From Microglena sp. YARC (Eukaryota; Chlorophyta; Chlorophyceae; Chlamydomonadales; Chlamydomonadaceae): 64,000 nucleotides of DNA. Both the position numbers and the translations under genes were made by a program. The notes under the pieces are model-generated. The model was not told the origin of the DNA and made no database searches. It was given only the letters and a program-made list of their open reading frames with translations. The stretch is from contig CM039464.1 of NCBI GenBank assembly GCA_022414725.1, forward strand, positions 53,548,268 to 53,612,267, given 5' to 3'. Each line of letters opens with the position of its first letter. Position 1 is the stretch's first letter. Positions 21,738 through 30,826 of this stretch are shown here, one piece after another.

Positions 21738-24700
21738 TATACACACATTTTGTACTCTGTCTGTTACATCCACCTTGGCTCCGGCGTCAACCCAAGTGTA
21801 CAGGGCCTCATACACGATTTAGTGGAAGCCGGAGCCTAGGTGGATGTCACATACAATGTTGTATGCATACATGGTAGTACCACCACTACTGTGTCTTGTT
21901 CAACAACAATATTCGTATCACACAAGTATTAAAAATGTAAACTCTATACTCGTACATAAAATATATATACTGCATACTCATATTAAAATATAGACTCTAT
22001 ACTCGTACATACAATTTATTTAATGCATACTCACATTTAAAACATAGACCCTATACACGCAAATACAATTCGTACTCTTTACGCATATATAAATACAGTG
22101 CGAAAAACACTAAAAACAATCATATACAAATGATTGTATAATAGGACTGTAAGGAGTGTAACCAAGCTCACTCACCTTGACCTTCGCCCTCCCCTTCCTC
22201 CACCTCCACCTCCACGTCCGCTTCCTGTGTCCTCCATCACCTGGATGTATCCGCTCACATCCTTGTCAAAGGAGCTCCTGAAAATATAACAGGACAGGTG
22301 TGTGCGTGTGCGTGTGTGTGTGGGGGGGTATGGGGGGGTTGGTGTGTGGGTTCAGCTGGGTATGGGTGGGTGGGATGGGGCGTCAGCTCCTGTGTCCTCC
22401 ATCACCTGGATGTCCCCGCTCACATCCTTGTCAAAGGAGCTCCTGAAAATAGAACAGGACAGGTGTGTGCGTGTGCGTGTGTGTGTGTGGGGGGGGGGGG
22501 GTACGGGGGGTTGGTATGTGGGTTCAGCTGGGTATGGGTGGGTGGGATGGGGCGTCAGCTCCTGTGTCCTTCATCACCTGGATGTATCCGCTCACATCCT
22601 TGTCAAAGGAGCTTCTGAAAAATATAACAGGATGTGTGTGTGTGTGTGAAGGGGGGGGTATGGGGGGTCAGCTCATGCACATAGAACAGGACATGAGTGC
22701 GTGTGTTTGTGTCTGGGGTGTGTGTGGGGTCAGCTGGGTATGGGTGTGTGTGTGTGTGTGTGTGTGGGGGGGAGGGGGGGGGGGGGGGAGGGGGGGCTTT
22801 GTACTATTTTGAACCTACAACCACCATCTCAACGTCCCACCGCACCTGAACTCAGTATCACCCAGTTTCTTGATGGCGAGCTTCGTCTCGTCGTAACACT
22901 GAAACTCAGCAACTCCTGTAGCCCCATCATGTCCCCGTGTGACCTCAGCGAATAATCAGCCGCCCCATCAACCACACCCACACCACACCCGCCCACCACC
23001 CACCACCACTACCCGCACCTGAACTCAGTATCATCCAGTTTCTTGATGGCGAGCTTCGTCTCGTCGTAACACTGAAACTCAGCAACTCCTGTAGCCCCAT
23101 CATGTCCCCGTGTGACCTCAGCGAATAATCAGCCGCCCCATCAACCACACCCACACCACACCCGCCCACCACCCACCACCACTACCCGCACCTGAACTCA
23201 GTATCATCCAGTTTCTTGATGGCGAGCTTCGTCTCGTCGTAACACTGAAACTCAGCAACTCCTGTAGCCCCATCATGTCCCCGTGTGACCTCAGCGAATA
23301 ATCAGCCGCCCCATCAACCATACTCACACCACATCACACCCACCACCACGCGCACCTGAACTCAGTATCGTCCAGTTTCTTGATGGCGAGCTTCATCTCG
23401 TCGGAAGACTCAAACTCAGCAACTCCTGTAGCCGCATCATGTCCCCGTGTGACCTCAGCGAATAATCAGCTGCCACATCAACCATACCCACACCCACCAC
23501 CACGCGCACCTGAACTCAGTATCATCCAGTTTCTTGATGGCAAGCTTCATCTCGTCGTAAGACTCAAACTCAGCAACTCCTGTAGCCCCATCATGGCCCC
23601 GTGTGACCTCAGCGAACAAGGGCTTGACGAACTTGCGGAAATGGTCCTGAAGGGTTGAATTGAACCAGTCAGTATTTGAAACAAACATTTGAATTTGAAC
23701 GTTTGAATTTGGGTGTTTGAATTAGGATGACGACTAGGAGTCGCATTTGGACACCCATGTTTCAATATTCAACCATTCCTCGTATCAAATTTGAAAGACG
23801 ACAACAAACTGTGACGCTACCACCACCACCACCACCATGAAAAGTAAAACATCACCACAATGCATAGCCACCACCCCCACTAAAAATCCCCCCCCCCCCC
23901 CCCCCCCCCCCTGCCTCCTCCTCCTCTCACTCACCACCACCACCATGAAAAGTCACTACCACCACCAGGACCACCACCATGAAAAGCCATCACCACCACC
24001 ACCACTAAAAGCACCCCCCCCCCCCACTACCACCCCCATCTCCCCCCCACCACCACACCACCACCACCACACACACACAAATCCCACACTCGCCTCCTGC
24101 TCACCTTAAGATCCTGCCAGCTGGCACTTTGTGGCAGGCCCTTGACCATCACCCCGTAGCCACCACCCCGTCCCGGCTGCTGTTGTTGAGGGACCTCTTG
24201 GGGCCCTCCCTGTCACACCGGTCACCACCACACAGAGTCCCCCCCTCACACACACACACACAAAACCCCACACTCGCCTCCTGCTCACCTTCAGATCCTG
24301 CCAGCTGGCACTTTGCGGCAGCCCTTGACCATCACCCTGTAGCCACCTACCCGGCTGCTGTTGTTGTTAAGAGGCCTCTTGGGGCCCTCCCTGTCACGCC
24401 AGTCACTACCACCACCACTTGAAGCCCCCCCTCAAACACACACACACAACCCCACACTCGCCTCCTGCTCACCTTCAGATCCTGCCAGCTGGCACTTTGC
24501 GGCAGGCCCTTGACCATCACCCTGTAGCCACCACCCCGGCTGCTGTTGTTGTTGAGAGGCCTCTTGGGGCCCTCCCTGTCTCGCCTGTCACCACCTTTGG
24601 CAACCTCAACACGGATGCGGCCACCGAGGAAGTCAGCTCCGTCACGAGCACGGGCTGCATCCTCTGCATCCCTGGGGGGGGGAGGGAGGGGTGATGAGGG

Positions 24701-27700
24701 TGGGTGTGAGTGGGTGTGTGAGTGGGTGTGAGAGGGTGGAAGGGGTGAATGTGAGTGGGTGCGAGTGGGTGTGAGTTGGGGGAAGGGGTAGGGGGGGTAG
24801 GGGCGGGGGTAGGGGGGATGACGACAAGTGTGTGTGTCGCCTGTGTGTGTGTGCGAGTGTGTGCGTGGAGGGGGGGGGGGGGGAGACATAGGTTCATCCT
24901 CTGCGTCCTGTTGGTAGTGGGAGGGAGGTGGGGGGAGGGGGGAATGATGAAGAGTGTTTGATTCGGGAGGGGGGGGGGGGGGGGGGGGGGGGGGATGCGT
25001 GGGTGAGTGAGGAATGGGGTTGAGTTGGAGTGTGTGTGGCGTGTATGGGGGAAGGTGGGGGGGTGCACATGAGGGGTGGAAGGGAGAAGAGATGGCAAAA
25101 TGCGGAGTGAGTGAGTACAGTGGAGGACAGGAGGGAAAGGTGAATGCGTGCGAGGGGGGGAGGGGGGAGGGGGGTGGAGTGCATGTGAGGTGTGAAGGGG
25201 GGAGAGATGGTGGAGTGGGGAGGAGGAGTAGGGAGGAAGAGAGGAGGGAAGGGTGGATGCGTGCGAGGGGGGGAATGGGGGAGGGAAGGGAGTGCACGTA
25301 AGGTGTGGAGGGGGGGACAGATGCACAATAGGGAGTGTGTGAGCAGGGAGGAGGACAGGAGGGTAGGGTGGGTACGTGCGAGGGGGAATGAGGGAAGGGG
25401 GTGGAGTGCATGTGAGGTGTGGAGGGTGGAAGAGATGGTGGAGTGAGGAGTAAGCGAGTAGGGTGGAGGAGAAGAGGAAAGGGTGCGTGCGTGCGTGGGG
25501 GAAGAATGGGGTAGTGCATGTGAAGTATGAAAGGGTGAAGAAATGTCGAAGTGGGGAGTGAGAGAGTTCGGTGGAGGACAGGAGGGAAAGGGGTATGCGT
25601 GCGAGGGGGTAAACACGGGAGGGGGGTAGAGTGCACGTGAGGGGTGGAGGGGGGAAGAGATGGCGATGTGGGGAGTGAGTGAGTTAGGTGGAGGACATGA
25701 AGGAAGGGTGGATGCGTGCGAGGGGGGTAATGGGGAGGGGGTGGAGTGCATGTGAGGTGTAAAGGGGGAAGAGATGGAGGAGTGGGAGTGAGTGAGACGG
25801 ATGAAAGAGAGAAGGGATGGATGGATGTGTGAGAGGGGGGAAGAATGGGGTAGTGCATGTAAGGGGTGAAGGGGAAGAGATGACACAGTGGTCAGTGAGA
25901 GAGTAGGGAGGAGGAGAGGAGGAAAGGGCCGGTGCGTAGAAGACAGGGAATGAGGGAAGGGGGTGGAGTGCATGTGAGGTGTTGAGAGAGGGGAGAGATG
26001 GTGGAGTGGGGAGTAAGCGAGTAGGGTGGATGAAAGGAGGATAGGGAGGGTGGGTACGTGAGGGGGGGGGGGGGGGGGGATGGGGAAGTGCATGTGAGGT
26101 GTGGAAGGGGAAGAGATGGCCAAGTGGGGAGTGAGAGAGTAGGGAGGAGGAGAGGAGGACAGGGTCAGTGCGTAGAAAAAGGGTAATGAGGGAAGGGGGT
26201 GGAGTGCATGTGAGGGGTGGAGGGGGGAAGAGATAGTGGAGTGAGGAGTAAGCAAGTAGGGTGGAGGAGAGGAGGAAAGGGTGGGTGTGTGCGTGCGTGG
26301 GGAGGAATGGGGTAGTGCATCTGAGGTGGGAGGGGGAAGAGATGGCGAAGTAGGGAGTGAGTGAGTTAGGTGGAGGACAGGAGGGAAGGGTGGATGCGTG
26401 CGAGGGGGGAATGGGGAGGGGGGGAAGGGCATGTGAGGTGTGGAAGGGGGAGTGCATGGCGAAGGGTGGAGTGAGTCAGTAGGGTGGAGGAGAGGAGGGA
26501 AGTGTGAAGCGTGCGAGCGGGGGGGGGGGGGGGGGGGGGAAGGGGGGGAGTGCATGTGAGGTGTGGAGGGGGAATAGATGGTGGAGTGGGGAGTAAGTGA
26601 GTAGGGTGGAGGAGAGGAGGAAAGGATGTGTGCGTAGAAGGAGGGGGATAAGGGAGGGGGTAGACCGCATGTGAGGTGTGGAGGGGGAAAGAGAATGCGA
26701 AGTAGGGAGTAAGTAATTAGGGCGGAGTAGAGGAGGAAAGGATGTGTGCGTAGAAGGAGGGGAATAAGGGAGGGGGGTGGAGCGCATGTGAGTGTGGAGG
26801 GGTGAAGAGATGGCACAATGAGGAGTGAGCGAGTAGGGAGGAGGACAGGAGGGAAGGTGGATGCGTGCGAGGGGGGGATGGGGGAAGGGGGGGAGTGCAT
26901 GTGAGGTATGGAGGGGGAAGAGGAGGTGAGTGGGGAGTACGCGAGTAGGGTGGAAGAGAGGAGGAAAGGATGGGTGCGTAGAAGGGGGGGAATAAGGGAG
27001 GGGGTGGAGCGCATGTGAGGTGTGGAGGGGAAGAGATGGCACAATGAGGAGTGAGTGAGTGGGGAGGAGGACAGGAGAGAAGGGTGGATGCGTGCCAGGG
27101 GGGAATGGGGAGGGGGGTGGAGTGCATGTGAGGGTGGAGGGAAAGAGATGGAGGAGTAGGGAGTGAGTAATTAGGGCGGAGGAGAGGAGGAAAGGGTGGG
27201 TGCGTTGATGGAGGGAATAAGGGAGGGGGGAGGGGGAGAGTTGGCAAAGTGGAGAGTGAGTGAGTAGAGTGAAGGAGAGGAGGAAGGGTGGGTGCTTGAG
27301 AGGGGAGGAATGGGTAGTGCATGTGAGGTGTGGAAAGGGTAAGAGATGGTGACAGGTTACAGAAGAAAGAGCCCCATGGTTCTCATACCTTGCATCGTTG
27401 AATTCGATAAAAGCGAACGCCGGGGGCCTTGAGGGAGTCTTGATGTCGATGTTAGCAATCTTTCCAAACTGCATGCATTAAATGTTCAAAGCACACACAG
27501 GTTTAATTGCATGAATACATGTGCTCATGCAATCATGTAATAATGCAACAATGTGGATTGTTTATATTATTCCAGGTTTGGCAAGCTCATTTAGCTTAGT
27601 AGGCTACCACCGAGTGTAACATATATATACATGGGCCCCCCCTGCTAATATAGAAAGGCTCTGGATTTTTGAAGGTTGGGCAAGTCCATTTAGCCTAGTA

Positions 27701-28442
27701 GGCTACCCCCAACTGGAAAATACACACATACATGGGTCCCTCCTATTATTCTAGAATTGCTCCTGATTTCTCGAGGTTGGGCGAGTCCCTTAAGCCTAGT
27801 AGTCTATACATTTGAATAAGCATGACAATCCACGGCGAGCAGTGAAACGTGAGCCGAACGAAAAATACGCACATACATGCATGGGTCCCTCCAGTTGTTC
27901 TATAAATGTTCATGACTGTTCGATGTTGGGCAGGTCCATTCAACCTGGTAGGCTACCTCCGGACTGTGACATACAAGCGTGCATACAGGTGAGCCGGAAC
28001 CTGATGCACAGAAGAGTGGTTTGTGGTTGTGATGGTGGTGCGTGATTGATTTTGTTATCGCTGCTGCTTATGTTGATGGTGGTAGTGGTTCTACTGGTGG
28101 TAGTCCTAGTGATGGCGGGGCCTGTTGGTGGTGGCGATGATACTGTTGCAGCTGCTTAGATCTATCTGCAGATGCCTGTTCTTGACTGCGATTGGACTAC
28201 CTGCTACCTCCATCAGCCTAGTCATCAACCAACTGGCCACTGAACAATAGGATATCGGACCTTGTAGAACAAATCCTCAAGCTCGCGCTCGCGAACGTCG
28301 ATCGGCAAGTTGCCTGCGCAGTAGGGGTTGGGAGAGGATAGGTGAATCTAGCGGGGCAAGATATTGAAAGCATCAGTCCGAGGATCGATTCAAGGCGGCA
28401 GTTCGCACCGACGAAAACAGCTCTCCCAAAATAGTTGGGCAT
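14799..28442 (-). CDS. SRSF1-like: SR-family splicing factor, SRSF1/SF2-ASF type (eight exons)
   Basis: Minus strand, join of 28442-28409, 28313-28261, 27468-27389, 24671-24473, 23646-23510, 22277-22176, 15651-15355 and 14802-14799. The exons total 906 bases, i.e. 301 residues plus TAA, all in phase with GT-AG introns. RRM1: RNP2-like AVFVGNL at residues 8-14 and RNP1 AFAFIEF at 46-52. RRM2 carries SASWQDLK (115-122), the hallmark of SF2/ASF-type pseudo-RRMs, followed by DHFRKF and GVAEF. After a Gly/Arg linker (GRGGGGGGRGG) comes an RS domain of about 100 residues with repeats RSKSPAGRSKSPARR, ending SRSRSPRS. Family role: binds exonic enhancers and recruits U1/U2 factors; shuttles and is phosphorylated on RS serines. 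Length fits plant SR30/SR34 and exceeds human SRSF1 (248). The only weak point is the last exon, which contributes one residue. Confidence 0.9.
14803..15354. other. SR gene intron 7
   Basis: Contains G/T-rich simple sequence and, at 15225-15310, an AT-rich palindromic block (TCGTATGATATATCATAC). No gene. Confidence 0.6.
15355..15651 (-). CDS. SRSF1-like: SR gene RS-domain exon
   Basis: Acceptor GTCTTACCAG, donor GGAG|GTAAGG. 297 bases open in one frame: SPVRRSKSPAGRSKSP-type repeats (about 13 SP dipeptides, each flanked by Arg/Lys) and a terminal ASRSASRSRSP. Phase matches exon 6 exactly. The plus-strand frame across it (Leu-rich LLERPAG repeats) is a shadow. Confidence 0.9.
15715..16025. 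repeat. AT-rich minisatellite AATTAATTAGGCATTTTAGGC
   Basis: About fifteen copies of an 18-21-bp unit (AATTAATTAGGCATTTTAGGC, with TATTTAATT variants) just upstream of the RS exon within intron 6. Confidence 0.9.
16255..16405. repeat. AT-rich palindromic repeat, inverted partner of 13140-13345
   Basis: Carries ATGATATCATATGATGACGGCAGTCTGACTAGG, the reverse complement of the core near 13255-13300, flanked by further GATATCAT palindromes. Confidence 0.6.
16690..17115. repeat. Tandem repeat, about 150-bp unit, three copies
   Basis: Each unit has GTGTACTCAGGAG-like start, TTTATGCTACC..GTTCACTCTGCCGGCGGACGGTGAGC, CATGTAATCAAACCAAGCTG and AAATAGCATGT. A single fragment of the same unit (CTGCCGGCTGACGGTGAGC) lies at 12285-12345. 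Confidence 0.75.
17380..18145 (+). repeat. Five inverted tandem copies of an RS-exon-like segment
   Basis: On the plus strand, five units near 17445, 17610, 17785, 17960 and 18090 carry TTTCAATCCACAG|GAGCA(A/G)GAGCCCCC, CGCTTCCCAAGCCGC and CCGATTTCATCTGC(A/G)GAG|GT. The acceptor and first codons equal those of the minus-strand RS-like exon ending at 18523, so this is an inverted, amplified derivative of that exon inside intron 6. Frames encode short RS/SP-like or Pro-rich peptides; C-runs disturb the frame. Confidence 0.7.
18324..18523 (-). pseudogene. Extra RS-type exon of the SR gene, frame-disrupted
   Basis: Acceptor ATCCACAG at 18523 and donor CCAG|GTAGGG at 18324 frame a 200-base segment rich in RRSRSPVRRSKSP-type codons. 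It needs 201 bases to keep phase. Two frame changes are visible: a run of nine C after GGAG and an AGAAAGCCCC site. It may be skipped, a relic, or suffer assembly errors in the C-run. A shorter copy lies at 18180-18245. Confidence 0.6.
18540..18800. repeat. GGGTGGTGTGTGAGAT minisatellite
   Basis: Short G/T-rich units; part of the polypyrimidine (minus strand) run ahead of the acceptor at 18523. Confidence 0.75.
18905..19090. repeat. Tandem repeat, about 61-bp unit, three copies
   Basis: GGCTACCAGCACCAGCTTCCAGGCAGCTCCCT...ACTGCTACCCCACTGTTTT. The GCAGCTTCTAGGCAGCTCCCT motif recurs at 19265, 29385 and 48255 and its complement at 19170, 29515 and 48395. Confidence 0.75.
19640..20095. repeat. 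Tandem repeat with CCAGCTAGGGCC...ATCCAGACTTCCAGATCCAG
   Basis: Five to six diverged units of about 85-90 bp. No coding signal. Confidence 0.75.
20641..21669. mobile_element. Candidate DNA transposon with 16-19-bp TIRs inside a TA microsatellite
   Basis: Starts CATAGGTGCCTAAGTCCGA and ends with the reverse complement of CATAGGTGCCTAAGTCTGA. Both sides are flanked by (TA)n. A second inner inverted pair (CCCTAAGTCGATAC at 20667 and its complement ending near 21480) extends the symmetry. No transposase frame; about 1.03 kb, so non-autonomous if real. Confidence 0.55.
21767..21855. repeat. Small hairpin/MITE
   Basis: ACATCCACCTTGGCTCCGGC at the left pairs with GCCGGAGCCTAGGTGGATGT at the right, loop about 45 bases. 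Lies within intron 6, next to a TA microsatellite (21668-21735). Confidence 0.6.
21940..22125. repeat. AT-rich tandem repeat TATACTCGTACATA
   Basis: About three diverged units of 55-60 bp containing AAAATATAGACTCTATACTCGTACATA. Confidence 0.6.
22176..22277 (-). CDS. SRSF1-like: SR gene exon 6 (end of RRM2, Gly-rich linker)
   Basis: Acceptor ATATTTTCAG, donor AAG|GTGAGTGAG. Encodes SSFDKDVSGYIQVMEDTG followed by a Gly/Arg linker. Two partial copies with acceptors but no donor lie upstream on this strand (22614 and 22442). Confidence 0.9.
22386..22442 (-). pseudogene. Partial copy b of SR exon 6
   Basis: Acceptor TTTTCAG retained; encodes SSFDKDVSG in the correct phase, then leaves homology after DTG and reads about eleven more codons (ADAPSHPPIPS) to TGA. 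No donor seen. If spliced it would end the protein before the RS domain. Confidence 0.7.
22558..22614 (-). pseudogene. Partial copy c of SR exon 6
   Basis: As copy b (same stop after IPS), with Met-Lys replacing Met-Glu. About 172 bp separates it from copy b, and the duplicated unit includes G/T-rich intron sequence. Confidence 0.7.
22846..23462 (-). repeat. Four tandem partial copies of SR exon 5
   Basis: Copies at 23462-23356, 23298-23192, 23125-23019 and 22952-22846 (minus strand). Each starts at TTCGCTGAGGTCAC, keeps the reading frame through VTRGHD, GVAEF and IKKL to TEF, and keeps the donor CAG|GTGCG. Period 164-173 bp. The last two intervals are 173 bp each. Only the first 30 bases of exon 5 and its acceptor are missing. 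Confidence 0.9.
23510..23646 (-). CDS. SRSF1-like: SR gene exon 5 (core of RRM2)
   Basis: Acceptor AACCCTTCAG, donor CAG|GTGCGC. Encodes DHFRKFVKPLFAEVTRG, GVAEFESYDEMKLA and IKKLDDTEF. The 3' 107 bases are repeated four more times downstream (22846-23462). Confidence 0.92.
23820..24075. repeat. CCACCA/poly-C simple repeats
   Basis: Runs of (CCA)n, C-tracts and ATGAAAAG phrases in intron 4. Confidence 0.85.
24108..24420 (-). repeat. Two partial copies of SR exon 4 3' half
   Basis: Copies end at about 24292 and 24115 on the minus strand with AAG|GTGAGCAGGAGGCG and extend upstream over GACAGGGAGGGCCCC. The first copy lost one base in GGCCTGCCG, breaking the SASWQDLK frame. The other keeps most residues but has an indel in the Gly/Ser linker. 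Confidence 0.85.
24473..24671 (-). CDS. SRSF1-like: SR gene exon 4 (end of RRM1, start of RRM2)
   Basis: A C-rich tract ending CAG precedes 24671; donor AAG|GTGAGC at 24473. Encodes DAEDAARARDG, GGRIRVEVAKGG, a Ser/Gly/Asn linker and RVMVKGLPQSASWQDLK. Two diverged partial copies of its 3' half lie downstream in the intron. Confidence 0.92.
24690..27355. repeat. Intron 3 minisatellite, about 115-bp unit, about twenty copies
   Basis: Each unit carries GTGCATGTGAGGTGTGGAGGGG, GAAGAGATGG, GAGTGAGTGAGTAGGGTGGAGGA and GGTGCGTGCGAGGGGGGAATGG. Homopolymer G-runs interrupt it. The very long Pro/Ser/His frames on the minus strand (up to 716 codons) are artefacts of the unit. The array fills nearly all of the 2.7-kb intron. 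Confidence 0.95.
27389..27468 (-). CDS. SRSF1-like: SR gene exon 3 (RRM1 RNP1)
   Basis: Acceptor GCATGCAG, donor AG|GTATGAG. Encodes FGKIANIDIK and PPAFAFIEFNDA, the second and third beta strands of RRM1 with RNP1. Confidence 0.9.
27556..27985 (+). repeat. Four tandem LINE-3'-end-like units in SR intron 2
   Basis: Units of about 110 bp: GGTTGGGCAAGTCC...TTAGCCTAGTAGGCTACC...TGTAACATA followed by ATACATGGG(T/C)CC. Related to the LINE 3' UTR at 35100-35178 but arranged in tandem. Confidence 0.65.
28261..28313 (-). CDS. SRSF1-like: SR gene exon 2 (RRM1 helix 1)
   Basis: Acceptor CTGCGCAG, donor AAG|GTCCGA. Encodes GNLPIDVRERELEDLFYK, the RRM1 loop and first helix, ending on a codon boundary. 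Confidence 0.88.
28409..28442 (-). CDS. SRSF1-like: SR gene exon 1 (start codon)
   Basis: ATG at 28442, encodes MPNYFGRAVFV plus the first base of Gly, then donor G|GTGCGA. The next intron is 95 bp. No other ATG in this frame would complete the RNP2 motif. Confidence 0.85.
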
Positions 28443-28697
28443 TGCGTGGTCTTTGAAGTCGAGAGGAAATTGGTGAAACTAGCTAATTCCTGCGTCGCGG
28501 CAACCAAATTATGACGAGTAAAGGCGCTTCTCTCTTAGACGGTTGTTATTCGGTTGGGATTCGGCTGCCACTTTTCACCGAGTGCGAGTGGCTTGGGTTG
28601 ACCTTCGCCTTCGGCGGGCCCTACCCTCACCTCAGGTGCCCTACCCTAGGGCCCTGGCTGGGTTGACCGACATATGCTGGACATAAGTACCCCCATG
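28443..28697. promoter_or_regulatory. Upstream region of the SR gene
   Basis: The 255 bases between the SR start codon and the edge of the giant palindrome must hold or border its promoter. I see no TATA box. Nothing more specific can be supported. Confidence 0.3.
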
Positions 28698-29039
28698 CAG
28701 GCTGTCGAGCTACCTTAGCTTGGCTTGGCTTGGCTGACCCCGCGCCCGGTTGACCTATGGGGGAAGCGTTACATCGTTCGGGATCCCAATGCGACAACTC
28801 CGCACTGAATACTGCCCACCGACAACATGCACGAGCAACGTCAGTGCCTGTGAAATATTACACCGATACCGATGCCGAAGAAAGATCTTGCTCGGAATCT
28901 GCTGCTTCACGACAATTGAGCCCAGGTCCCCGAACTGCTTCCATGCACGGCTTATCTTAGTGGCATCCATACTCGAGCAGGCATGCCGGCCCTTCCTCAC
29001 CCAAGCTGTTTTCGGTGTGTGTCTCTAGCTACTAATCAC

Positions 29040-29100
29040 GTGCGCTCATCATCATCATCACCATCATCAGCATCATCAGCATCATCAGCATCAGCGCCTT
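29040..29100. repeat. (ATC)n/(CAGCAT)n microsatellite
   Basis: CATCATCATCACCATCATCAGCATC run; the complementary, shorter run sits at 48700-48720 in the other arm. Confidence 0.85.
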
Positions 29101-29829
29101 AGGATATCATCAGCGTCGGGCTTCGATAGCTGCTGCGTGGAGGTGGATGGTTCTTGCCACAGCAGGTGTCACCAATGGTTAAAACGTGGCGTCCGATCGG
29201 GGAATTTGAGGAGCCTTATGCGTCATATGCTACAGCAGGTGAAGTATTCAAACGAGGGGTGTGCTCTGTCTTAGGGTGCGATGCAGTGTTAGCTTTGCTG
29301 GAGCCATGTAACAAAGTTCAAGCATACAATCAATGAAGCACAAAAGCAAGTCAGACAGTGTTTTTCTTTCAGCTAAAAGCAGCAGCTTCTAGGCAGCTCC
29401 CCTGACTGGCTATTCAACCAAAGCTGATGCAACCTAGTGTGTCTTGAAGCTGACAGAATCTGCTGGCCAGAGTTGTCGAAATCTTGGGGTTAAGCCCAGT
29501 CCCTGGCTCAGAGAGCTGCCTAGAAGCTGCTGCTCTTTGCTGAAAAGAAAAACTATGAAGTCAGGAAATCTTTCGCCTCTGCAGTCGTGCCTTTGACGAT
29601 AGTCCATGGCTCCTTATGTCATGATCTAGTGAGTGAGTGACCACCCCGTGTGTTGCAGTACTATGTACTGCCGTGTGCCACCACCACCGCCAATATAGTG
29701 TGGTACCACCACCACCACCACCACCACCAGATAGTGTGGTAGCACCAAATACTTGAACCAAATATGTAATCTCTGATCACCATTATCACACGTTATGAAC
29801 CCCTGCATCCTCATGTACACCGCCTTCTC

Positions 29830-30345
29830 CCTCTTATACATCTGTTAACTAAATAAATATATTTTGGTATGGGAGGGGACAACAAAAAGGTGTGCCAGGA
29901 CCATGCCCAAAATAGTAGGGTGCCCTAAGGGCCCCTGCGGTGGCCCAAGGTGTGTCCGTTGAATTGGTTGTATGTTTTGTATGGTATGTGATTGACGCGG
30001 CAGGAAGGCAGGATGTAGAATCTAATAGGCGCTAGAGGCAGGCAGGCAGGCAGAATGTCAGTTAGACGCGACGATGGAGCCCTTTTTGCTTGACGATGCC
30101 AATTCTGCCAATTGCTTCCGTCTTGGTTCGGTGGCCGAAATGCCGTTGGCTCTCCTTGCATGGCGCTCACGCTGTCGTTGGTTATTGGGGATTCCCGGCA
30201 GGCGATGCGCTGGGCAATGCCCGCCGAGGCAATACCTGAAATACCGCCTTGTTTTCAAGTGCTGCGAAAATAATCTCATGCCGATGGCAACAGTCACGTG
30301 TGGGTTGTATTGTTTTAACCAGCTTCGCACCTTGACAGACCCAAT
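29830..30345. other. Left-arm-specific sequence, no gene recognised
   Basis: No counterpart in the right arm. Overlapping frames on both strands (95-120 codons) have no motif I recognise, and none has splice or duplication support. Confidence 0.35.
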
Positions 30346-30347
30346 CC

Positions 30348-30788
30348 AACTGACTTCCTGACCATTCCAACCGACTGTTCGCCCATCTCCGAGCAAAATT
30401 GCAACCGTTACAACAGGCATTATAACTAACTATGGCTTGGGCCAACCGATTCTCTGTGATTTCGACCATCCCAACCAACTTTTCTGTGGTTTCGCTAATT
30501 AACCAACTTTTTGACCACTTTCTCAGTTCCTATCGCATGGGTCAGCAGCCTAAACTGACTTTCCGACCATTCCAACCGACTGTTTGCCCATCTTCGGCTG
30601 TATGTTAAACTGTTGTAACAGGCAATATAACTAACAATCTCCTTCGCCAACCGTATTTCTGTGATTTTCGACCGTCCCAACCACTTTTTCTGGAATTTTC
30701 TTCATTGTCGACAATTGTCGACCATTTTGGTTAATTAACCAACTTTCCAGCAATTTTCTCAGTTCCTATCGCATAGGTCAGCAGCCTG
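30348..30788. repeat. Tandem duplication, about 205-235-bp unit, two copies
   Basis: ACTGACTT(C/T)C(C/T)GACCATTCCAACCGACTGTT to CTCAGTTCCTATCGCAT(G/A)GGTCAGCAGCCT occurs twice in a row. The second copy has an extra TTGTCGACAATTGTCGAC palindromic insert. Confidence 0.8.
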
Positions 30789-30826
30789 GGGGCCGACCAA
30801 ATTGGGGGGGGTGAGGGGGTCTCGAT

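Noticed and set aside
22945..23327. Minus-strand frames GDMMGLQELLSFSVTTRR
   Set aside because: Out-of-frame reading of the exon-5 copies; the correct frame gives the RRM2 sequence.
24347..27474. Very long minus-strand Pro/Ser/His-rich frames (up to 716 codons)
   Set aside because: They translate a 115-bp minisatellite within intron 3 of the SR gene; all frames are similarly open and composition follows the repeat.
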